Shown: in pieces, positions 1 to 5,734 of the stretch | Layout of the letters: each line of letters starts with the position of its first letter | How positions within the stretch are numbered: the first letter of the stretch is position 1 | From: Rhodospirillales bacterium | GTDB lineage: Bacteria; Pseudomonadota; Alphaproteobacteria; MPNO01; UBA2964 | Assembly: GCA_002727395.1 (NCBI GenBank) | Contig: PBWY01000098.1 | Location: forward strand, 1-15,383 | Length of the DNA: 15,383 nucleotides | Reading direction: 5' to 3' | The notes under the pieces: generated by a model | Database searches by the model: none | What the model saw: only the letters and a program-made list of their open reading frames with translations | Told to the model about the DNA's origin: nothing | Made by a program: the position numbers and the translations under genes

Positions 1-109
1 CGTATTGGTTCCGAAACGTGCCGTTCTTAAAGGTACCGGTTTTTTGACCGTATTGGTTCCGAAACGTGCCGTTCTTAAAGGTACCGGTTTTCTGACCGTA
101 TTGGTTCCG
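1..109. repeat. 48-bp in-frame tandem repeat
   Basis: Positions 1-48 and 49-96 are the same 48-base unit with one visible difference (T versus C near the unit end). A third copy starts at 97 and matches for 13 bases. The unit is a multiple of three, so copies can be gained or lost without shifting the reading frame. Each unit encodes one 16-residue repeat of the overlapping secreted protein. The array continues past the left edge. Confidence 0.85.
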
Positions 110-187
110 GTAGGTTTGTGCCTCTGATGAGGGCGGGATGCTAAAAGATAGCAACAACCCTGCTAACAGTACCAAAACAACTCTCAT
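1..187 (-). CDS. Secreted tandem-repeat protein, N-terminal part (runs off the window)
   Basis: This minus-strand frame opens at ATG 185-187 and stays open to the left edge, giving 62 visible codons with no stop. It begins with a short hydrophobic signal peptide (about residues 1-24, ending near S-S-E-A-Q), followed by a 16-residue repeat of the form NQYGQKTGTFKNGTFR. The repeat has G-x-x-T-G-T-F-x-N-G spacing that loosely resembles MORN or other short extracellular repeats, but I do not recognise a named family. The start is supported by GGAG about 9 nt upstream and by a near-consensus promoter at 219-247. The product is probably exported, with length set by repeat number. Function is unknown. 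It is the only gene visible to the left of the integrase, so it could be element cargo or host sequence. Confidence 0.7.
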   Translation of the reverse strand, partial: MRVVLVLLAGLLLSFSIPPSSEAQTYRNQYGQKTGTFKNGTFRNQYGQKTGTFKNGTFRNQY

Positions 188-218
188 GATGGTTCTCCAT
201 CTCTACAATTGCCTAAAA

Positions 219-247
219 ATCGTACAAGGTTAACGTTTGTTTGTCAA
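219..247 (-). promoter_or_regulatory. Sigma70-type promoter for the secreted repeat protein
   Basis: Read on the minus strand there is a perfect -35 TTGACA (242-247), a 17-nt spacer and a -10 TACGAT (219-224). Transcription would start near position 212, giving a leader of about 25 nt that contains the GGAG ribosome site before ATG 185-187. This is the closest match to consensus that I found in the window. Confidence 0.65.
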
Positions 248-570
248 TTTGCGCATGACCCCTGCCGACATTTTCGCCGCACATAAACTTGCCCGTGAAT
301 GTGTCCGTAATAAATACAAAGGGTGTTGAGTAGGGATTGCCCCCTACCCAGAACTGCTAACCATTTTGTAATCTATAAAATCAAGGTACTGGTACTTCCT
401 GTATCTCAATCTAAAAACAACGCATCCACCTCATCCATCGTGCTTTTGGTGCGAGTGACGGGAACAGGAGGGTCAGTAGAAGTATGGGTGCGAGGATGTG
501 TTTCATACCAAAACCCTGACATATTCCATGGATATTGTGAATACAGAACTACCAATTACCTAAATGACTC

Positions 571-621
571 ATAGAGTAGCTCATACAGCCCTATAGCGAG
601 TCATACAGACTCAAATAGAGT
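571..621. repeat. Short direct repeats TCATACAG and ATAGAGT
   Basis: TCATACAG occurs at 581-588 and 601-608, exactly 20 bp apart (about two helical turns). ATAGAGT occurs at 571-577 and 615-621, flanking the inner pair. The adjacent ACTC...GAGT combinations also form small inverted repeats. The spacing would suit protein binding on one DNA face, for example an integrase arm site or excisionase site. Confidence 0.4.
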
Positions 622-773
622 GTACTGGAGTCCTGAGACCTTCTGTTTAATACGACTCTCAGTGACCCTGTATGGCCTTTCTAGAGGCTATCTGAGAGGC
701 CCCATATAGAGATAAACGGGGTGATAATAACTGGCTCGTCATCATCATCATTCAAAGATGAACACGCAGAATC

Positions 774-826
774 ATTATACGACGGTATTCTTAGGATAAG
801 CCTATCTTAAAAAACAGTCGTATAAT
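774..826. repeat. Nested inverted repeat downstream of the integrase
   Basis: ATTATACGAC (774-783) and GTCGTATAAT (817-826) are perfect 10-bp inverted arms. Between them a second hairpin pairs 791-798 with 803-810, seven Watson-Crick pairs plus one G-T, around the loop AGCC. It lies about 50 bp beyond the integrase stop. On the minus strand no U-run follows the stem, so it does not look like a standard terminator of the integrase. It may be a protein-binding palindrome or structural end signal. Confidence 0.6.
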
Positions 827-876
827 AATATGGCGTGTAGCTTATAGTTTATTATTATTAATATTCTTATTATTTA

Positions 877-1857
877 TTATCCTAGCTTCAGAGCAAGGTC
901 TTGAGCCTTTAGATGTGTGTATCGTTTAAGCATCTTCAGGTCTTTGTGACCTGTAATAGTAGATACTTCCATAATATTTAAACCTAGTTCAAAGAGCCTT
1001 GAAGTCCCTTCATGTCTTAGATCATGTAGATGAAGATTATTAATACCAGCACGTCTACAGGCTCTATTCCATAAGCCCCTCAGGGCAGTCTCAGAGACTG
1101 GAAAGACCTTCCCTGATATATGTATTGGTATTTTATTTAATGCAGCTATGGCTCTTGTTGATAAAGGGACTGTTCTACTGTCTCCATTCTTGGTCATAGG
1201 AAGATAAGCTGTCCTGTTGTTTAAATTTAAATGCTGTCTCTCAAGCTGTAGTAGCTCACCACGTCGCATTGTCGTCTCTGTGGCTACAATAATAAATGGT
1301 AAGAGGTAAGGGTTCCTGCTTTGGCTACAGGATAATAGGAGCCGTTCTTCTTCATCATTCTCTAGCCTTCTGTCTCTTGGTTTATTTTCTTTAGGTTTAG
1401 TTATCTGTCGTATTGGATTGCCATTGATAGGCATATCCCATTCCTTGATGGCCGTTTCAAAGACATGGCTGAGGATATTTAATTCTTTTTTTACTGTACT
1501 AGCTGAGACTTCTTTTAATCTTTGGTTTCTGTACTTGATTAGATGACTTGGTTTTAGATAACCAAACTTGGTAGCGGCTATAGGGTCACGCATTAGCTTC
1601 TTCAGCCTGATACCTTCAACCTTGTGGCCTTTCTTACTTGGTGTCACTTCAGACAGGTATCTCTCTAACACTACCCTTAGATTGTCTTCCGCCTTGTCAT
1701 ACCCTGTAGTGAGAAGACCTTTTTCTATTTGTATTTCTGTTTCTCTTGCCCATTGCAAAGCATGAGACTTTTTATTGAAGGTTTTAGTTACAGTTGGGTA
1801 ATTAGACAGGCGTATTCTTACCTGCCACTTGTTTTGTCTCTTGGTAATTGAAGCCAT
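877..1857 (-). CDS. int: Tyrosine recombinase / phage-type site-specific integrase
   Basis: Cuts and rejoins DNA at attachment sites to insert or excise a mobile element. The 326 residues are full length for the family. Residues 1-50 look like an arm-type DNA-binding region (MASITKRQNKWQVRIR), about 55-155 the core-binding domain, and 165-326 the catalytic domain. All six expected catalytic positions are visible: Arg198 in TTMRRGEL, Lys223, His278 and Arg281 in HDLRH, His304 in TGH, and nucleophile Tyr313 in KRYTH. The start is supported by AGGAGA about 8 nt upstream; the stop is TAA. It lies about 140 bp downstream of a truncated tRNA-Asp in the same orientation, the usual position for an integrase beside its attachment site. 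It shows no sign of decay and is probably functional. The element type (prophage, satellite or island) cannot be told from this window. Confidence 0.95.
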   Translation of the reverse strand: MASITKRQNKWQVRIRLSNYPTVTKTFNKKSHALQWARETEIQIEKGLLTTGYDKAEDNLRVVLERYLSEVTPSKKGHKVEGIRLKKLMRDPIAATKFGYLKPSHLIKYRNQRLKEVSASTVKKELNILSHVFETAIKEWDMPINGNPIRQITKPKENKPRDRRLENDEEERLLLSCSQSRNPYLLPFIIVATETTMRRGELLQLERQHLNLNNRTAYLPMTKNGDSRTVPLSTRAIAALNKIPIHISGKVFPVSETALRGLWNRACRRAGINNLHLHDLRHEGTSRLFELGLNIMEVSTITGHKDLKMLKRYTHLKAQDLALKLG

Positions 1858-1997
1858 TTTCCATTCTCCTTGGAGCGTTAGTGGAGCAAATGGAGTATGG
1901 GTCTTCGTATTGCTTGGTGGATTTTAAACCTTAAACACTAGGTTATCAGCGGCTTAGACTAAGGTGATAGCGCACTAATCTTATCGTAGATGCTCGG

Positions 1998-2040
1998 TGG
2001 CGTGACAGGCCAGCGCTCTAACCAGCTGAGCTACACCCCC
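1998..2040 (-). tRNA. tRNA-Asp(GTC) 5' fragment, probable attachment site
   Basis: Reading leftward from 2040, the sequence gives a 7-nt acceptor strand GGGGGTG, TA, a D-arm (GCTC...GAGC) and an anticodon arm CTGGC-CTGTCAC-GCCA with anticodon GTC (2004-2006). Similarity stops at 1998: the last expected stem base is C instead of G, and no variable loop, T-arm or matching 3' acceptor strand follows anywhere between here and the integrase. The fragment cannot make a working tRNA alone. A weak -10-like TACTAA lies at 2047-2052, so the native promoter may still be present. The break just after the anticodon arm fits an integrase crossover in that arm. Confidence 0.75.
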
Positions 2041-2171
2041 GCAACATTAGTACGCTGGGTTTAATCTACCCAACCCATTAAAGTCAACTGCGTCACTACT
2101 ATTTAGATCCTTAACCAGTAGAAAATTAAAAAATCCGCGGGTAGATAAATACAAATCCTTCTTAATGTGAA

Positions 2172-2324
2172 TCACCAAGACATCCACCAGAAAAGCAGCA
2201 AAAGTCCAACTGAACCAAGCACAATCAAGAAAATCGTTTTTGGGATAAAAAATAGAGTTTTGATAGGGTGACGGATTAAAAACCCAATGAACAAAAGTAA
2301 AAGAAATGCAATTAGTATTTCCAT
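2172..2324 (-). CDS. Small two-helix membrane protein (50 aa)
   Basis: A short frame of 50 codons plus TGA starts at ATG 2322-2324, with GAGG 7 nt upstream. The protein has two strongly hydrophobic stretches, about residues 3-17 and 29-47, joined by a short basic turn (IRHPIKT) and ending in WWMSW. It is therefore probably an inner-membrane hairpin protein. I do not recognise a family. It lies just upstream of the tRNA-Asp fragment on the same strand and about 125 bp downstream of the MORN-protease gene. The good ribosome site and the clear hydrophobic pattern favour a real gene, but the composition is AT-rich and short hydrophobic frames can arise by chance. Confidence 0.55.
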   Translation of the reverse strand: MEILIAFLLLLFIGFLIRHPIKTLFFIPKTIFLIVLGSVGLLLLFWWMSW

Positions 2325-2449
2325 AAACTAACCTCGCTGCAGTCCGTCCAATTTATTTATTCTCAGCACTTTTATAACCTCGCAAAAACGTGGCCATCAC
2401 AAATTTGTTAAAACACACATAAATTCCTAGGAAAAAATCAACCTCAAAA

Positions 2450-4798
2450 CTAATCTACACTTTGGAATATTGCTTTCTTACGCCGCATCTTCTGAATTTG
2501 TGCAGCCGTCATCCAACAGGATAAATAATAAGTTGCGTCCGAAATCATTTTTCCCAGTTTTCTTTTGGAGATAGATGAACGATTGGCACTCGGTGTAGAG
2601 ATATTTTTACTTTCCAGAATTGTTCTAACGATACTCGTCTTAATACCAAAATTTGTATTCTCCGGTATCACTCCATAACTCTTAACGATCTTTTTAATAT
2701 CCAGTTTGGCAACAGCAACACCAACCACATTCCCTTTGTTGTCCAGTATCGGCCCTCCACTGTTCCCCGGCTGGAGTGCCGCATCAATCTGGATACGGGA
2801 AAAATTATTGGCGATACCGGTAAGGGAACTAATGACGCCCTTCGTAATCTTCACGTCGGTACTTATTCTTCGTCCAAAGGGATACCCGGCAACATAGACA
2901 TCCTGCAGCCGGTAGGGACTGTCAGGGCTCAACGCAAGGACAGTAGAGGGTCGAAAGTCTCCCTTGAGAAGAGCAAGATCGTTTTGCGGATCATGTGTTA
3001 TAACGGTCGCTGGAATAGCCTTTCCATTGTGATGAATTTTAACATTTTGGCATCCCTTAATGACGTGATAGTTGGTCACGACGTGGCCTATTGAAGAAAC
3101 AGAAAAACCACTGCCAGAGGCGGCAGATACTGTCTTATTCGGGTTTAAATACCGTCTTGGTTTGGAACCTGGTTTTCTTCTAGTAATTGCCCGCGGATTA
3201 GCCTTTTGGGCATATTGAAATTTACCGTTCTTCCAGACGCCTTCCTTTTTACGACCATTGGCAAAGGTATAGGTCCCCTGACCGTTTCTTTTTCCATTCC
3301 TGTATTTACCAACATATTTATCTCCTGGCCATTTCGACGCCGAGCCAAAGATATAAGTCCCCCGCCCGTGATATTTGTCATTCCTAAATTGACCAACATA
3401 TTTGCTGCCGGTTTTGCTAAAAGTAACGGTTCCCCAACCGTTTGGTTGATCATTCCTATATTCACCAACATATTGATCCCCATTGTAGTAAAAATAGCTA
3501 CCTTGACCGTGCCGTTTGCCACCCCTATATCCGCCAACGTGTTTGTCCCCATTGCGGTGGAAAAAGGTCCCGTGACCGCTGAATTTGCTATTCCTGTATT
3601 CACCGACGTATTTGTCCCCATTGGCAAAAAAATAGGTTCCCCGACCGTTCACTTTGCCATTCCGGAATTGCCCAACCAGTCTATCCCCTGCAAATTTAGG
3701 AGCGCCTAGCTCCATAATGAGTTCACCGCGACAGCTATCCCAATTTTTTGGCCATTCTGACAGAGACCCGATTTTAAGAGGACTATTAGAACACGAGGGC
3801 AAATCGCCGTGGTCCGTTGCAGGCCTTACTTTTTTAACATATTGAAATTTATCGTTCTTCCAAATACCCTCCCTTATTCTGCCATTGGCCCAGGTAAATG
3901 TTCCCCGACCGTTCCTTTTACCATTCCTGAATTGACCAACGTATTTGTTACCAGAAGGCCAGGTAACGGTCCCCTGACCGTTTCTTTTTCCATTTTTATA
4001 TTCACCAACGTATTTTGTTCCATTGGGCCAAGTAAAAATTCCTCGACCGTTCCTTATACCATTCCTGAATTCACCGACGTATTTGTTGCCAGAGGGCCAT
4101 GTAAAGGTCCCCTGACCGTTCCTTATACCATTCCGGAATTGACCAACGTATTTGTTGCCGGTCTTGGAAAAGGTAATAGTGCCAAGACAATTGGTCCAAG
4201 TTGATCTATTATAAACACCTGGACAAAGTGATAGCGCGGATTGCAATTTATTATCCTTCCAAATACCTTCCTTTATCCGACCATTAGCAAAGGTAAAGGT
4301 GCCCTGACCGTGCCGTTTACCCGCCCTATGTCCGCCGACGTATTTATTACCATTGGCCCAGGTAAATGTTCCCCGACCGTGGTATTTTTTGTTTCTAAAT
4401 TCACCCACGTATTTATTACCGGTCTTAGCAAAAGTAGCAGTCCCCTGCCCGTTAGGCTTACCATCTCTCCATTCTCCGACGTACTTGTCCCCATTGGCAT
4501 AGAGGTAAGTCCCATGGCCATTCAATTTACCATTTTTGAATTCACCAACCACCCTGTCCCCAGCGAATTTATAGGCACCTGAATTGACAGAAATAGCTCC
4601 GCGACATTTATTCCAATGATGGGGCCATTGTGATTCATAGATTCCCTTAAGTGGACTGCCGGGACATTGGGAACGTTTTGTAAAATTAGAAACAGGCTTT
4701 TTCGTCTTTAGCGCGGATGTTAACTCAGCTTCACCTGGCATACATCCCGATACGAAAAGAAGGGAAAATAAACATAATCCTGATATCAACTTCCTCAT
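2450..4798 (-). CDS. MORN-repeat lipoprotein with C-terminal HtrA-like serine protease
   Basis: From the chosen start the protein has 782 residues. It opens with a lipoprotein signal (MRKLISGLCLFSLLFVSGC, lipid Cys19). Three modules follow. Each has a header with two cysteines (C45/C65, C192/C204, C336/C356; the second sits in a W-x2-C-x-G-like motif), then MORN repeats of the pattern YVGEFRNGKRNGQGTFTWANG, and ends in a cap like NGRIKEGIWK. I count about 4, 4 and 6 full repeats. After a basic linker (about 530-560) comes a trypsin-fold domain with catalytic His578 (TNYHV), Asp607 (NDLAL) and Ser680 (PGNSGGP). No PDZ domain is seen. An in-frame ATG 30 nt upstream (4828) would add ten residues ahead of the signal and has no better ribosome site, so I prefer 4798. 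It is probably an envelope-anchored protease with MORN repeats binding a partner or lipid. Substrate unknown. Confidence 0.9.
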   Translation of the reverse strand: MRKLISGLCLFSLLFVSGCMPGEAELTSALKTKKPVSNFTKRSQCPGSPLKGIYESQWPHHWNKCRGAISVNSGAYKFAGDRVVGEFKNGKLNGHGTYLYANGDKYVGEWRDGKPNGQGTATFAKTGNKYVGEFRNKKYHGRGTFTWANGNKYVGGHRAGKRHGQGTFTFANGRIKEGIWKDNKLQSALSLCPGVYNRSTWTNCLGTITFSKTGNKYVGQFRNGIRNGQGTFTWPSGNKYVGEFRNGIRNGRGIFTWPNGTKYVGEYKNGKRNGQGTVTWPSGNKYVGQFRNGKRNGRGTFTWANGRIREGIWKNDKFQYVKKVRPATDHGDLPSCSNSPLKIGSLSEWPKNWDSCRGELIMELGAPKFAGDRLVGQFRNGKVNGRGTYFFANGDKYVGEYRNSKFSGHGTFFHRNGDKHVGGYRGGKRHGQGSYFYYNGDQYVGEYRNDQPNGWGTVTFSKTGSKYVGQFRNDKYHGRGTYIFGSASKWPGDKYVGKYRNGKRNGQGTYTFANGRKKEGVWKNGKFQYAQKANPRAITRRKPGSKPRRYLNPNKTVSAASGSGFSVSSIGHVVTNYHVIKGCQNVKIHHNGKAIPATVITHDPQNDLALLKGDFRPSTVLALSPDSPYRLQDVYVAGYPFGRRISTDVKITKGVISSLTGIANNFSRIQIDAALQPGNSGGPILDNKGNVVGVAVAKLDIKKIVKSYGVIPENTNFGIKTSIVRTILESKNISTPSANRSSISKRKLGKMISDATYYLSCWMTAAQIQKMRRKKAIFQSVD

Positions 4799-4926
4799 TA
4801 TATAACAATGACAGTTTAATTTCCGCATGGGGAGTCTTTATAAACCTACATTTAACGCACATTTACATTTTTATGATTAGCATTTTTAATAGTCAAAGTC
4901 TTTTTAATCAAATCAGGATACCCCAT

Positions 4927-5304
4927 ATGGTCAATCCATTTTCCGATCAAAAACAATTCATGAAAGCTTGCGATCAGACTGCTGATAACGAGATGAATGC
5001 TGAGCAATATGACCTTTATCGAAAATTAATAGCAGAAGAAGTTTGTGAACTTGAAGATTCTGTAAAAAATAACGACCGGGTTGAGCAACTCGATGCCCTC
5101 ATAGATATACTTGTCGTAACAATTGGAGCTATTCATTCGATGGGTGCAGATGCTGAGGGTGCATGGAACGAGGTTTTACAGACAAATTTAGCCAAAATTG
5201 ATCCTCAAACTGGAAAAGTAACAAAAAGAGATGACGGAAAAGTTTTGAAACCGGAAGGCTGGAAGGCACCGGAACTAAAACCCTTTCTGAGTGAATTTAA
5301 ATAA
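4927..5304 (+). CDS. MazG/HisE-like nucleotide pyrophosphohydrolase
   Basis: The 125-residue protein has the all-alpha NTP-pyrophosphohydrolase pattern: EEVCE at 37-41 and E53-x2-D56 with D60 following, the acidic Mg-binding residues of this family. The tail (NLAKIDPQTGKV...DDGKVLKPEGW) is typical of the single-domain MazG-like group often found in phage and bacterial genomes. Such enzymes split (d)NTPs into NMP and pyrophosphate and may clean the nucleotide pool; the substrate here cannot be read from sequence. The open frame extends upstream to 4717, but the start at 4927 is chosen because AGGA lies 8 nt before it and the family begins here. It is divergent from the MORN-protease gene and 13 nt ahead of the broken cupin gene, so the two are probably co-transcribed. 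Confidence 0.85.
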   Translation: MVNPFSDQKQFMKACDQTADNEMNAEQYDLYRKLIAEEVCELEDSVKNNDRVEQLDALIDILVVTIGAIHSMGADAEGAWNEVLQTNLAKIDPQTGKVTKRDDGKVLKPEGWKAPELKPFLSEFK

Positions 5305-5317
5305 AAACACTAAAACT

Positions 5318-5653
5318 ATGACACATAACTTCGCGGACACTTACGACGTAGATAAAAGGAAAATGTTATTGGAAACCGAAAATATTCGTGTCGATACACT
5401 CCACTTAAAGGAAGGGCAAATTATCCCATGGCACAAACACACAGAAATGGATGATACTTTTGTATGCCTCACGGGCGAGACAATTTTCTTCTCTGACCGA
5501 AAACAAAAGAACATTAAATTATCTCCCCGTGAACAATAAACCATTTATTGTGCCTTGGGACTCGCGGTTAAATCAAAAGAAGGTACCTCTTTTTTGATAC
5601 AAGCGACCGGCAAACATGATTTGATACCATCGCCAGTTAAGTTTATTATTTAG
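5318..5653 (+). pseudogene. Small cupin protein gene interrupted by in-frame TAA
   Basis: From ATG 5318 the frame encodes a single-domain cupin. The first motif is clear: G-x5-H-x-H-x3-D followed by a T-G turn (GQIIPWHKHTEMDD), which binds a metal in active cupins. Codon 74 is TAA (5537-5539). The same frame then continues for 37 codons with cupin-like sequence (VKSKEGTSFLIQATGKHDLI) to TAG at 5651-5653. The TAA falls where cupins often have an aromatic residue before TIP, so one substitution from TAT or TAC would explain it. The second cupin motif also looks worn: the usual P-x-G and its His are not evident. A GTG at 5291 overlapping the pyrophosphohydrolase gene is an alternative start; neither start has a ribosome site. 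The truncated 73-residue product may still be made. Substrate unknown. Confidence 0.7.
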
Positions 5654-5734
5654 AATGATACTTTTAAATAAAATATTATTTTACAATAAGTTATTTTGAA
5701 TAATTAATATCTTTTATTAAATATGTTCATTGCT

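Larger units (their letters stand above)
248..876. other. Non-coding stretch rich in short repeats, 3' of the integrase
   Basis: I see no convincing gene in these 629 bases. The longest open frame (323-574) starts at GTG, has no ribosome site and resembles no family. The right half has several structured elements: paired direct repeats at 571-621, an 11-base match to the T7 promoter core at 648-658, a G/C hairpin near 700-721 (CCCC with CGGGG) and a nested inverted repeat at 774-826. Such clustering next to an integrase fits recombination-protein binding sites or element-end structure, but that is inference. Confidence 0.5.
1..2040. mobile_element. Probable end of an integrated element at a tRNA-Asp site
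   Basis: The integrase and the abrupt loss of tRNA-Asp similarity at about 1998 together indicate an element-chromosome junction there, with the element extending leftward past position 1. I see no second tRNA-Asp copy in the window, so the other end is outside it. The 1858-1997 gap between integrase and tRNA fragment has no gene; it holds the integrase ribosome site. An older, partly degraded island would look the same. Which side is host is inferred only from the position of the integrase. Confidence 0.45.

Noticed and set aside
1..109. 48-bp repeats as a possible CRISPR array
   Set aside because: Units are directly adjacent with no unique spacers and encode an in-frame protein repeat after a signal peptide.
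255..329. 24-codon frame (MTPADIFAAHKLARECV...) followed in frame by PYPELLTIL after TGA
   Set aside because: It looks somewhat protein-like and could be a phage remnant, but it is too short, has no ribosome site and I recognise no family.
323..574. Open frame of 83 codons in the left non-coding stretch
   Set aside because: It begins with GTG, has no ribosome site and has low-complexity, unfamiliar sequence; it also overlaps the start of the repeat cluster.
1877..2040. Intron within tRNA-Asp as the cause of the break
   Set aside because: No T-arm or 3' acceptor half of the tRNA occurs between the fragment and the integrase, and the break is beyond the anticodon loop where such introns usually sit.
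3145..4582. Several long overlapping open frames on both strands inside the MORN gene
   Set aside because: They are shadows of the repeats: the regular codon pattern of the MORN array keeps other frames open, and their products are just frame-shifted repeats.
5654..5734. A/T-only hairpin between the convergent cupin and xdhB genes as a terminator
   Set aside because: The TAAAAT/ATTTTA stem has no G-C pairs and would be too weak; such stems are expected by chance in this AT-rich gap.
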